A stretch of DNA of 64,000 bases from Roseomonas populi (lineage in GTDB: Bacteria > Pseudomonadota > Alphaproteobacteria > Acetobacterales > Acetobacteraceae): NCBI RefSeq assembly GCF_024594815.1, contig NZ_JANJOU010000016.1:62001-126000 (forward strand), read 5' to 3'. The notes under the pieces were generated by a model, which was not told the origin of the DNA, did not search any database, and saw nothing but the letters and a program-made list of their open reading frames with translations. The translations under genes were made by a program, and so were the position numbers. Below are positions 8,858 through 16,533 of this stretch, in pieces. How positions within the stretch are numbered: the first letter of the stretch is position 1; each line of letters starts with the position of its first letter.

Positions 8858-8918
8858 CAGATCTCTGTCCTGGGGGCGGCCGGACGCGGAGGCGCCCGGC
8901 CGTCGTGAAGTGTGGGGT

Positions 8919-9950
8919 TTAGGCTGCTTCCTGCGCCCGCCGCGTCGCGTTCTGCAGCTTCTCGGTCCACTCGCGGCCGATCTCCTTGTCCAGCCATTCC
9001 CGCACGGGACCCTGGGCGCGCTGGCGGAAGGCGTCGATCTGGGCGGAGGTCAGGCGCTGCACGGTCATGCCCTTCTCCTTCAGGATCACCTCGGCATTGG
9101 CGTCCTGCGCCGCGGTCATGCCGCGGTGGATCACTTTCGCTACCTCCACGCCCTGCAGCACCGCCGCCTGCTCCTCCTTGCCCAGCCGGTTGAAGAAGCG
9201 GTCGGACATCATGTAGGCGTGCAGCGAGTACACGTGGCCGTCGAGCGTGATGTGCTTCTGGCTCTGGTAGAGGCTGGCGGCGAGGATGTTGGTCACGCCG
9301 TTCTCCTGCCCGTCCACCGTGCCCTGGGAGAGCGCGGCGGGCAGCTCGCCCCAATCGATCGCCGAGGCGGAGGCGCCGAGCGTCTCCATCAGCTTCACGA
9401 AGACCGGCGAGGGCTGCACGCGGATTTTGAGGCCACGCATGTCGTCGGGCGTGACGATCGGGCGCTTGCTGTTGGTGATGTGGCGGATGCCGTTATCGGC
9501 ATGGGCGAAGAGGCGGATGTTGACCTTCTTGCGCATGTCCTCGGCCATCTCGGCGCCGAAGGCGCCGTCCAGCACCTTCCAGGCGATCGCCTGGTTCTCC
9601 CACAGGAACGGCAGGGAAAAGGCTTGGTAAGGCGCGTAGACGCCGGCGATGCCGCCGTCATGCACCACGGCCATCTCCAGGCTGCCGAGGCGGAGCTGCT
9701 CCATCACCTGCTGGGCCGGGCCGATCTGGCCGGCGGGGAAGATGTCCACCCGGATGCGGCCGGCGGTCAGGCCCTCCACCGTGCTCTTGAACGCGAGCGC
9801 GGCGGCGTGCTTCGGCTGGTCCAGCCGGCCCGGCTGATAGTGGGTGTAGCGGATGATGCGCGCCTGCTGCGCGCCCACCACCGCGGGCATCGCCAGGGTG
9901 GCGGCGCCGGCCGCGGCTCCCAGCATCAGGTGACGACGGTTGATCTTCAT
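8919..9950 (-). CDS. dctP: TRAP transporter periplasmic solute-binding protein
   Basis: 343 residues. Starts MKINRRHLMLGAAAGAATL with a twin-arginine-like signal ending VVGAQ. Family marks are FPAGQIG, the ligand-binding arginine in GLKIRVQPSP, the GTVDGQEN motif and the following CHAYM-like segment. The DctP receptor captures an organic acid in the periplasm and hands it to the DctQM membrane pair encoded just upstream. The conserved arginine implies a carboxylate; sugar acids such as uronates or aldonates fit the downstream KDG/KDPG enzymes. Confidence 0.93.
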   Translation of the reverse strand: MKINRRHLMLGAAAGAATLAMPAVVGAQQARIIRYTHYQPGRLDQPKHAAALAFKSTVEGLTAGRIRVDIFPAGQIGPAQQVMEQLRLGSLEMAVVHDGGIAGVYAPYQAFSLPFLWENQAIAWKVLDGAFGAEMAEDMRKKVNIRLFAHADNGIRHITNSKRPIVTPDDMRGLKIRVQPSPVFVKLMETLGASASAIDWGELPAALSQGTVDGQENGVTNILAASLYQSQKHITLDGHVYSLHAYMMSDRFFNRLGKEEQAAVLQGVEVAKVIHRGMTAAQDANAEVILKEKGMTVQRLTSAQIDAFRQRAQGPVREWLDKEIGREWTEKLQNATRRAQEAA

Positions 9951-9971
9951 TGGGATTTCCTCCTTTGCGAT

Positions 9972-11258
9972 TTACTTGGCGTAGCCCATGGCGTGCGGCA
10001 GCCAGACGGACAGGCCGGGCACGAGGGTGAGCAGGAGCAGGATGGCGATCTGAGCGGCCAGAAAGGGCCAGAGCTCCTTCACGATCCGCCCCATGGATTC
10101 GCCGCTGACGACCTGCGTGACGAAGAGCAGCCCGCCGACCGGCGGCGTGATCATCCCGAGCGTCAAGTTGACGATGACGACAATGGCGAAGTGCATGGGA
10201 TCGATCCCCATGCTGGCGGCCAGGGGCGCGAGGATGGGAACGAGGATCATCACGCCCGGCAGCGGCTCGATGAAGATGCCAAAGAGCAGCAGGAAGATGT
10301 TGACGACGAGCAGGAAGCCGATCGCCGAGAGGCCGAGGGTGCCGATCCACTCGCCCACGGCCTGCGGCACCTGCAGCACCGTCAGCACGTAGCCAAAGCT
10401 GTTGGAGGTGGCGATGATCAGCATCACCGCCGCCGTCATCACGCAGCTGCGGACGAGGATGCCTGGAAGGGCCGAAAGGGCGAGCGAGCGGTAGAAAAAG
10501 AGCCCGCAGACCAGGGCGTAGAACACGGCGACCGCGGACGCCTCGGTCGGCGTGAAGACGCCGCCGTGGATGCCGCCAATGATGATCACGGGCAGCAGCA
10601 GGGCCGGGATGGCGCTAATGGAGAGCGAGACGAACTCGCGGAAGGGCGGACGGGAATCCACCCCGCGGTAGCCGCGCTTGACGCTGATCCAGTGATTCAC
10701 GCCCAGCAGCGCGGCCGAGATCAGAAGGCCTGGGACCACACCCGCGATGAAGAGGCCGTTCACGGAGACGGAGTTATCCGTCAGCGCATAAACCACCATG
10801 ATGATGGAGGGCGGGATGATCGGCCCGACGATGGCCGTGGCCGCCGTCAGCGCCGCGCCATAGGCACCGGAATAGCCGCCCTCCTTCATCATGCGCTGGA
10901 TCACCGCACCGGGGCCGGCGGCATCCGCCAGCGCACTGCCGGACAGCCCGGAGAAGAGCGTGAGGGTGATGATGTTGGTGTGGCCCAGCCCGCCGCGGGC
11001 CCGGCCCACGCAGGCGGCCGCGAAGCGCAGCAGCGTGTCGGTCAGGCGCCCGCCCGTCATCAGCTCGGCGGAGAGGATGAAGAAGGGGATGGCGAGGAGG
11101 GGAAAGCTGTCCAGCCCGGCAAATACCTGCTGCGGCACGACCAGAAGGTCTGCCAGATCCTCCTTCCAGATCACGGCCGCGCTGGCCATGCCCATGGTGA
11201 AGGCGATGGGGACGCCGAGCGCCAGAGTGGCGAGGAAGACGAGGGTGAGGGTGATCAT
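9972..11258 (-). CDS. dctM: TRAP transporter large permease subunit
   Basis: 428 residues from the ATG at 11258 (MITLTLVFLATLALGVPIAF); an upstream in-frame extension has no membrane character and runs into the intergenic gap. About twelve hydrophobic helices, with the family motifs GAVIQRM, GPIIPPS, PLPGVMILVPIL and NLTLGMITPPVGGLLF. This is the Na+-driven translocation subunit. It lies between the small subunit gene and the binding-protein gene in the standard Q-M-P order. Confidence 0.93.
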   Translation of the reverse strand: MITLTLVFLATLALGVPIAFTMGMASAAVIWKEDLADLLVVPQQVFAGLDSFPLLAIPFFILSAELMTGGRLTDTLLRFAAACVGRARGGLGHTNIITLTLFSGLSGSALADAAGPGAVIQRMMKEGGYSGAYGAALTAATAIVGPIIPPSIIMVVYALTDNSVSVNGLFIAGVVPGLLISAALLGVNHWISVKRGYRGVDSRPPFREFVSLSISAIPALLLPVIIIGGIHGGVFTPTEASAVAVFYALVCGLFFYRSLALSALPGILVRSCVMTAAVMLIIATSNSFGYVLTVLQVPQAVGEWIGTLGLSAIGFLLVVNIFLLLFGIFIEPLPGVMILVPILAPLAASMGIDPMHFAIVVIVNLTLGMITPPVGGLLFVTQVVSGESMGRIVKELWPFLAAQIAILLLLTLVPGLSVWLPHAMGYAK

Positions 11259-11286
11259 GGCGCGATCGCTCCGTAGGCCCGGCGGT

Positions 11287-11799
11287 TCAGAGCGCGCCGC
11301 CGAGTTCGGCGGCGGTGACCTTGTCCTCGTCACTGCGGGCCTGCCGGACGAAGCCGGGCGCCATCAGGGCGAGGTGGATGAGCATCAGCACGCAGCCCAC
11401 GGGAACGGCGAGATAGACCATGCCGGCCGAGAGCCGCAGCACCGGGCTGTGCTGCCCCCAGGCGAAGATTGCGTAGTCCCAGCCCCACCAGCCCAGCAGG
11501 ACGAGGAAGGCGGTCACCAGCAGCACGATCAGCATCCGCACCAGCCGCGCGGCGGGTTCCGGCAGGGCGTCCGGCAGCGTCTCCACGGCGATATGCGCGC
11601 CCTGTCGCAGCGCAAGGCCGGAGCCGAGGAAGGCGAGCCAGACCACCATGTAGCGGCTGACTTCCTCCGCCCAGGCGAAGGACTGGCCGAAGCCGTAGCG
11701 GAGCACGACGTTGGCGAAGACGAGGGTGCAGGAGGCCGCCAGCAGGACAGCGCAGACGAAGCGGTTCACGAAGAGGAAGGCGCGTTCCATGGCGTTCAC
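11287..11799 (-). CDS. dctQ: TRAP transporter small permease subunit
   Basis: 170 residues with four predicted membrane segments and the DctQ pattern EEVSRYMVVWLAFLGSGLALRQGAHI. The GTG at 11799 overlaps the TGA of the RpiR gene (GTGA), indicating coupling; an ATG three codons later (11790) is the alternative start. DctQ forms the membrane complex with DctM, encoded 28 bases downstream. Confidence 0.9.
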   Translation of the reverse strand: MNAMERAFLFVNRFVCAVLLAASCTLVFANVVLRYGFGQSFAWAEEVSRYMVVWLAFLGSGLALRQGAHIAVETLPDALPEPAARLVRMLIVLLVTAFLVLLGWWGWDYAIFAWGQHSPVLRLSAGMVYLAVPVGCVLMLIHLALMAPGFVRQARSDEDKVTAAELGGAL

Positions 11800-12638
11800 T
11801 CCGTCCGCCGCGGCTTGAGGGCGGCCTTCATGCGGGCGAGCCGCTCATCGGCCGCCGGTGGTGAGAGCAGCGCCACGGCGACGGCCAGGGCATCGCCCAT
11901 CACAAGATGCGCCAGGCGGGAGACCATGGGCGTATGAAGTTCCGTGTCCTCCTCCACCTCCACGGGAACGAGAAGCGTCGAGACTTCGGCCAGCGGAGAG
12001 CCGGGGCGCGTGACGGAAAGGACGGTCGCGCCGGCCTGCCGTGCCAGCTGCGCCGCCTCCACCAGCTCACGCGAGCGGCCGGTATGGGAGATGCAGAGCG
12101 CGACCGCGTCGCCGTCGAGGGTGGCGGCGGCCATGGCCTGCATGTGCGGGTCGCTGCGCGCGACGACGCCACGGCATACACGGAACAGCTTGTGCGCCAA
12201 GTCTTGCGCGACCGCCGCGGAGGCACCGAAACCCCAGATCTCCACGCGAGAGGCCCGCACCAGGGCCGGCGCGGCGCGCTCGATCACCGTGGGATCCAGG
12301 GTCTTCTGCAGGTTTTCCAGTGCAGCGATGGCTGTTCCCAGGACGGCGCCGGCGACCTCAGAGACGGGCGTGTTCGCCTCCACCCGCCGGTGCATGCGCG
12401 GGCGCTGATCAGTCCGCGCGAGGGCCATCCGCAGGTCGCCGAAGCCTTCCAGGCCGAGGGAGCGGCAGAACCGGACCACAGTTGGCTCGGAAACGCCGGC
12501 GCGCCGCGCGACATGCGCCAGGGTGCCGGTCATGGCGGCATCGGGATCCGCAATGACCAGCTGCGCCACCTTACGCTCAGCCGGGCTCAACTCGCCCATT
12601 GCAGAACTGATCTGTTCCTGCACGCTTCCCGCCCTCAA
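11796..12638 (-). CDS. RpiR/HexR-type transcriptional regulator (HTH + SIS)
   Basis: 280 residues. The N-terminal HTH_6 domain (LSPAERKVAQLVIADP, GVSEPTVVRFCRSLG, residues about 15-75) is followed by a SIS sugar-phosphate-binding domain (IWGFGASAAVAQDLAHKL, ISHTGRSRELVEAA). Such regulators sense phosphosugars; HexR responds to KDPG. It is the first gene of the ten-gene operon. The listed start is a TTG at 12638; a GTG at 12623 or the ATG at 12599 are alternatives, and no strong ribosome site settles it. A palindrome resembling the HexR box lies 6-22 bases upstream of the TTG, suggesting autoregulation of the whole operon with KDPG as likely effector (inference). Confidence 0.9.
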   Translation of the reverse strand: MRAGSVQEQISSAMGELSPAERKVAQLVIADPDAAMTGTLAHVARRAGVSEPTVVRFCRSLGLEGFGDLRMALARTDQRPRMHRRVEANTPVSEVAGAVLGTAIAALENLQKTLDPTVIERAAPALVRASRVEIWGFGASAAVAQDLAHKLFRVCRGVVARSDPHMQAMAAATLDGDAVALCISHTGRSRELVEAAQLARQAGATVLSVTRPGSPLAEVSTLLVPVEVEEDTELHTPMVSRLAHLVMGDALAVAVALLSPPAADERLARMKAALKPRRTE

Positions 12639-12643
12639 TTCTT

Positions 12644-12660
12644 GTCGTAGTGCTACTACA
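12644..12660 (-). promoter_or_regulatory. HexR-like operator in front of the RpiR/TRAP/KDG operon
   Basis: On the minus strand the site reads TGTAGTAGCACTACGAC: TGTAGT, three bases, then ACTAC, an almost perfect dyad. It matches the HexR consensus as I recall it (TGTART-N3-AYTACA) in all but one position. Its place directly before the RpiR gene fits autoregulation. Confidence 0.6.
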
Positions 12661-12816
12661 TCGTGGGACCGGTCTTCAAGAGGGCTGTATGATGTCCTTT
12701 AGATGAGTGCGTCCGGGCTTGGTACTAGACGGCGAGGAGCCGTGCTGAGCCTTGGGCCAGCGAGGCTGCCATTCTCACCGCGACGCCTATTTTGCCGCTG
12801 CTCCAGTCGAAGTCGT

Positions 12817-12828
12817 TGTAGTGCTACG
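12817..12828. promoter_or_regulatory. Second copy of the GTAGTGCTAC element
   Basis: The ten-base core GTAGTGCTAC at 12818-12827 repeats exactly the core at 12647-12656, 171 bases closer to the operon. It could be an auxiliary RpiR site upstream of the operon promoter. No gene reads away from it on the plus strand. Confidence 0.45.
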
Positions 12829-13302
12829 CCAAGAACGGACGGTTGGGGGACGGGCCAGGGTAAGCGGCAGCGCGGTGAGAGGCCGCTGCCAACCTGCCCG
12901 GCAAACAGTGCCGCCAAGGTGCCCATTTCAGTGAGCGTCCGCTTTCCTGACGCCTCGCTTGCAAGCGGATTAACGGCTTACTTCGGCCTTCATCGTTCCC
13001 TCCCCGTTATGCCTTGGGCGTGGGCAGAACCTAGACGGGGCGGAATGGAGCGATGCTTCACGTCCGCTTAGCCATCGTTCGAGTTCAAGGGCTGACGGGC
13101 AGCTCTCGGCCAAAACGGGCCGCTGCGAAGGCGTGCCATCAACGGCGCGAGGCCCGGCCCGCAGCGCTGGACGCGGGAGACCAGAGGTCCACCCGCGCCA
13201 GCCGCCCGCACGCCGAGGGCAGCCTCGTGCCCAGGTCGCTCGCCACGCAGCCACCGGTACCGTCGTCGAACCTAGCGCCCCGTGCCCGGCGGCATACCTG
13301 CT

Positions 13303-13599
13303 TCAGGACACCGCCACGGGATCGAGTACGACGGCGGTACGCTCAGCAAGATCGCCGATGAGCGAAAGGTATCTCTGGAAGTGCGGAGTTGCGCGGTGCG
13401 CCGCCACCGCCTCGCCGTCGACGTAAAGTTCGTCAAGCACGAACCGGGCAGGGTTGGCTTGGTCCTGCCAGAGGTCGTAGCGCAGGTTGCCCGACTCCGC
13501 GCGGCTTGCGGCGATCATCCCATCCAACAGGGCCCGCAGTTCCGCGGCCTTCCCTGCCCGGGCGGCGAGGATCGCCATGATCTTCACTTGGTTCGACAT
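13303..13599 (-). CDS. Antibiotic-biosynthesis-monooxygenase (ABM/YgiN-like) protein
   Basis: 98 residues from the ATG at 13599 (MSNQVKIMAILAARAGKAAEL); an in-frame ATG further upstream would add a tail from the intergenic hairpin region and is not used. The ferredoxin-like ABM fold is seen in LLDGMIAASRAESGNLRYDLWQD, FVLDELYVDGEAVAAHRATPHFQRY. Relatives act as quinol monooxygenases or heme/quinone-interacting proteins. It follows the PfpI gene on the same strand, 71 bases away, and both are divergent from the LysR gene; together they look like a small electrophile/quinone response unit (inference). Confidence 0.85.
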   Translation of the reverse strand: MSNQVKIMAILAARAGKAAELRALLDGMIAASRAESGNLRYDLWQDQANPARFVLDELYVDGEAVAAHRATPHFQRYLSLIGDLAERTAVVLDPVAVS

Positions 13600-13628
13600 C
13601 TTGCTGTTCCCTGTCAGATGAGCGGGAT

Positions 13629-13657
13629 CGGCGGGGCGCGAGCGAAGCGCCCCGCCG
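13629..13657. terminator. Strong intercistronic hairpin
   Basis: Arms 13629-13639 and 13647-13657 are an 11-base perfect inverted repeat (CGGCGGGGCGC) around a seven-base loop. It lies between the PfpI stop (13671) and the ABM start (13599). No T-run follows on either strand, so it may be an RNA-stabilising or partial-termination hairpin rather than a full terminator. Confidence 0.5.
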
Positions 13658-13670
13658 GTCATGCGGGTTC

Positions 13671-14471
13671 TCACGCCATCACGAGCGGTCGAGCGAGCGC
13701 TTCGATCAGCTTGGCGGCGAGGGCATGGTCGGAACTCGGGTTCTGACCGGTGATTAGCTCGCGATCGACCACTACGTTCGGGGCGAAGTCGACCGGGTTG
13801 CTGGTCACCCTGCCGCCCGCGGCCTGCAAGGCCGCCGGCATGTCGAAGTAGAGCCTGCCGAGCAGCAGGTGCTCCTCGGCGATCCTCTCCTCGCTCGCCG
13901 AGAAGACGGTCATCTGATAGCCCTCATAGGGCCAGCCCCGGGCGAACTCGGCCGCCCCGGCCGTGTCCCCGGCGATTAGCGCGGCGCGGAATTCGCGGGC
14001 TCGCGGCATAGCCGCGGCAATGGCGACCGGGCCGTGGCAGAGCAGCGCGGTCGGCTTCCCGGCCTCGTGGAAGTGCCGGAGGACCGCGCCCATCTCGGCG
14101 TCCTGCATGAGGTCGACCACCGGGGCATGGCCGCCGGGCACGAAGAGGCCGGCGTAGCCGCCCAGTCCGCCATCGACCACGGAGTGCAGCGTGCGCACCT
14201 GGTTCATGGAGGGATCGTCGGCATAGAAGCCCCTGGCGCGTCCATGGGCAGCCTCGTCACCTCCGAAGTGCTGCGGAGAATCCGACGCTTCGTCGATATG
14301 CGGCTTGGTCCCGTCCGGCGTGGCGAGCACCACCCGGTAGCCGGCCTCGATCAGCGCCATTACCGGCACGACCGTCTCATTCAGGTATTGCCCGATCGCG
14401 GCCGAGCCGCCGCCCTGGAGCTCGATCCGCGTGGCGTTGGAGCCAACTACGAGCACTGTTCCCTTGGTCAT
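13671..14471 (-). CDS. DJ-1/PfpI-family protein (type 1 glutamine amidotransferase-like)
   Basis: 266 residues. The nucleophile elbow LLCHGP puts the reactive cysteine at C145; FVPGGHAPVVDL near residue 110 and the NE motif around residue 31 are family marks of the Hsp31-like/glyoxalase III branch. Such proteins handle glyoxal and methylglyoxal damage or act as chaperones. A GGAGG ribosome site precedes the ATG at 14471. It is divergently arranged with a LysR gene 114 bases away, which probably controls it. Confidence 0.88.
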   Translation of the reverse strand: MTKGTVLVVGSNATRIELQGGGSAAIGQYLNETVVPVMALIEAGYRVVLATPDGTKPHIDEASDSPQHFGGDEAAHGRARGFYADDPSMNQVRTLHSVVDGGLGGYAGLFVPGGHAPVVDLMQDAEMGAVLRHFHEAGKPTALLCHGPVAIAAAMPRAREFRAALIAGDTAGAAEFARGWPYEGYQMTVFSASEERIAEEHLLLGRLYFDMPAALQAAGGRVTSNPVDFAPNVVVDRELITGQNPSSDHALAAKLIEALARPLVMA

Positions 14472-14552
14472 CTGAGCCTCCGCTGCCCCGTCCGCTTCCC
14501 TGCGGACGAGCGCACCATCGTCGCTCCAGAGGTATTCCAGAAGTTTATTGCT

Positions 14553-14580
14553 TTGATTCTAGATATATTGAGCGCATTAT
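14553..14580 (+). promoter_or_regulatory. Predicted promoter of the LysR gene, possibly giving a leaderless mRNA
   Basis: TTGATT (14553-14558), a 16-base spacer and CATTAT (14575-14580) form a sigma70-like promoter in the only AT-rich patch of the region. Transcription would begin at about 14587, essentially on the GTG start at 14586. An in-frame TAA at 14580-14582 rules out a longer N-terminus, and no ribosome site precedes the GTG. Confidence 0.45.
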
Positions 14581-14585
14581 AAGCC

Positions 14586-15497
14586 GTGCGCTATGACCTC
14601 AACCTCCTGCCGATCTTCATCGCCCTGATGGAGGAGCGCAGCGTCACGCGCGCCGCGGAACGCCTCGGCATGACCCAGCCCGCCCTGTCGAACGCGCTCT
14701 CACGCCTGCGGGTCATGTTGCAGGACCAGCTCTTCGTCCGGGAACGCTACGGGATTCAGCCGACCCCGGTCGCCCTGGAGTTGGCACCCGGTATCGCTGA
14801 GGCGCTGGCGAGGCTCGACGACGCCGTGCTCGGCCAGCAGGAGTTCGACCCGTCCAAGGCCGAGCGTCTGCTGACTATCGCGCCCAACGGCTATGTCGAG
14901 TTCGTCCTGGTACCCGCGGTGGTGGCGAGGCTGCGCCAGGTCGCCCCCGGCATCCGGTTACGACTGACGCCGTACAGCAACGATCTCGCAGAGACCGGCG
15001 TCACCTCCGGGACAACCGCGCTGGTCCTCGGCCGGGTCGTCGATCCGCCCGACAACCTCGTCGTGCAGCACCTGATGGACGAGGGGCTCTCCTGCGTAGT
15101 GCGGGCAGATCATCCCGAGATCGGCGATAGCATGACCCGGAAGCAGTTCGAGCGGCTCAGGCACGTAAACGTGGTGCCACCCGGCCGCATGCGGGCCGGG
15201 CTGTTCCAGGCGCTCGCGCAGCAGCAGCTCAAGCGCGAGGTCGCCATCTCCGTCACGAACTTCTTCGCGGTCGCCGAGATGGTCGCCGTCACAGACTACT
15301 GCGCGACGCTGCCAGATCTCATCTGCCGCCGGCTGGCACATGATCCCCGGCTCAAGGTCCTGCCTCCGCCGGTGAACCTCGGGACATTCCCGGTCGAAAT
15401 GGCGTGGCACGTCCGATACCGCCAAGATCCGGCGCACCGGTGGCTGAGAGCGCTCATCGCCGAAGTGGCGGTGAACCTCTCGGGCCCGCCGCATTGA
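14586..15497 (+). CDS. LysR-family transcriptional regulator
   Basis: 303 residues with a GTG start. N-terminal winged helix (DLNLLPIFIALMEERSVTRAAERLGMTQPALSNALSRLR, split here only for description; residues 3-42) and a periplasmic-binding-like effector domain. The DLNLL start and the PTPVALEL motif place it in the NodD/LinR-like branch. It is divergent from the PfpI-ABM pair, the classical arrangement for a LysR protein and its target. The effector is unknown; electrophiles or quinones would fit the target genes. Confidence 0.9.
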   Translation: MRYDLNLLPIFIALMEERSVTRAAERLGMTQPALSNALSRLRVMLQDQLFVRERYGIQPTPVALELAPGIAEALARLDDAVLGQQEFDPSKAERLLTIAPNGYVEFVLVPAVVARLRQVAPGIRLRLTPYSNDLAETGVTSGTTALVLGRVVDPPDNLVVQHLMDEGLSCVVRADHPEIGDSMTRKQFERLRHVNVVPPGRMRAGLFQALAQQQLKREVAISVTNFFAVAEMVAVTDYCATLPDLICRRLAHDPRLKVLPPPVNLGTFPVEMAWHVRYRQDPAHRWLRALIAEVAVNLSGPPH

Positions 15498-15721
15498 GGA
15501 GCAGGGCGACTTAGCGGTCATACTTGCTCCTTGAGGAAGTCCTCGAAAGCGGGCGGAGCGCTGATTGCTGGCCGAGCCAATCCGGGAGGAGGCGCGAAGA
15601 CCTGAGAGGCTACTCCCTGAAGATCACGCCTCGCTGATCTAGCCAGGCGCGATATTCATCCCTCTGTACCGGGCACCAAGACCCGGTTCCGCGCGTCTAG
15701 ATCGTGAAGCCCCATCAATGA
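15498..15721. other. Intergenic stretch, nothing supported
   Basis: Convergent space between the LysR gene and the small ORF below. Short minus-strand frames here lack starts and show no family motif. No clear terminator is visible. Confidence 0.4.
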
Positions 15722-15922
15722 TTAGGCTGGCTCCCGCGACGCAGCCAGCCGCGTCGCGGGCGACGCATGAGACGAGGCCAGCGAAACCAAGCCCGACAGG
15801 GGAGAGGGTTCACGGGAGGTGGCCTCGATGGCGCAGGGCGCCGCCAGGACGGCGAGACCCAGGACACTCAGTGAAGCGATCCGGAAGGGCATCTTCTTGA
15901 GGAAGGTCATGCACGATGCCAT
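15722..15922 (-). CDS. Small protein with an N-terminal hydrophobic segment
   Basis: 66 codons starting two bases after the ohr stop on the same strand (ATG at 15922; a second ATG four codons later is possible). The sequence MTFLKKMPFRIASLSVLGLAVLAAPC looks like a signal peptide or membrane anchor, followed by a Ser/Ala/Pro-rich tail. No family is recognised and it could be a chance frame, but its position right behind ohr suggests co-transcription. Confidence 0.4.
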   Translation of the reverse strand: MASCMTFLKKMPFRIASLSVLGLAVLAAPCAIEATSREPSPLSGLVSLASSHASPATRLAASREPA

Positions 15923-15923
15923 T

Positions 15924-16364
15924 TCAGGTAGGCCGGGTGGCCGTTGCAGAGGTGAGGGTCAGTTTCACCTTGATGTTGCCGCGCGTGGCCCTGGAGTAGG
16001 GGCAGGTTGCATGCGCCTCCTCCACCAGTTCGTGCGCGAGCGCGGGATCGAGACCGGGAAGGGAAGCGGCGAGGCGGCCGCGCAGGTGGAAGCCATCCTC
16101 TGCCTTGCCGAGGTCCACCTCCGCATCCACGGCCGTGCCCGCTGGCAGCGCCAGCCTGCGACGGCCCGCAGCCAGCCCCATCGCGCCGATGAAGCAGGCG
16201 GACCACCCCGCCGCGAAGAGCTGCTCGGGGTTCGTCCCAGGCTGCGCGCTGCCCGAGGGCGAGAGCCGCAGGTCCAGCCGGCCGTCATCGCTGCTGGCGC
16301 TTCCGTCGCGCCCGCCAGTGGTGTGGGTACGGCCGGTGTAGAGGACCGTCTCGATCGTCATCAT
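15924..16364 (-). CDS. ohr: Organic hydroperoxide resistance protein (Ohr/OsmC family)
   Basis: 146 residues from the ATG at 16364, preceded by GAGGAG. The redox pair is C57 (SACFIGAMG) and C121 (ATCPYSRATRGN), with NPEQLFAAG before the first cysteine; this spacing is that of Ohr rather than OsmC. It reduces organic hydroperoxides using lipoylated-protein electrons. No ohrR gene is adjacent. The next gene, 169 bases upstream on the same strand, is the sensor kinase. Confidence 0.93.
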   Translation of the reverse strand: MMTIETVLYTGRTHTTGGRDGSASSDDGRLDLRLSPSGSAQPGTNPEQLFAAGWSACFIGAMGLAAGRRRLALPAGTAVDAEVDLGKAEDGFHLRGRLAASLPGLDPALAHELVEEAHATCPYSRATRGNIKVKLTLTSATATRPT

Positions 16365-16533
16365 GGGATGCTCCTCAGCCCCTCGGGCCTGGGACGCGGC
16401 CGCTCCGGGCCGTGAGGTGAGTATCCAGTGGGAAGGTATCCGGCGCTTGTCCGAGTTTTCGCGCCTTCGTATCGGACCTCCGCCAGCCGCGGACGTGATA
16501 CGCCAGCTTACCATTCCGTTCGGCTCGCGCCGG

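Larger units (their letters stand above)
12639..13302. other. Intergenic stretch of about 660 bases, no gene recognised
   Basis: Apart from the two GTAGTGCTAC elements and a GC hairpin (arms 12866-12872 and 12884-12890) I find no coding signal: open frames on both strands are short, overlap each other and show no recognisable motif. The promoter of the ten-gene operon must lie in its left part. Confidence 0.5.

Noticed and set aside
8370-11276. Very long plus-strand open frame (968 codons) opposite the TRAP and aldolase genes
   Set aside because: It lies antisense to well-supported genes, is His/Arg/Gly-rich without motifs, and is explained by GC-rich codon bias.
12866-12890. GC-rich hairpin with seven-base arms (GGCAGCG / CGCTGCC)
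   Set aside because: No T-run, no adjacent gene end; expected by chance in DNA this rich in GC.
15498-15721. Minus-strand fragments ending in APPAFEDFLKEQV and in AWLDQRGVIFRE
   Set aside because: They look protein-like but have no start and no upstream body, and I cannot assign a family.
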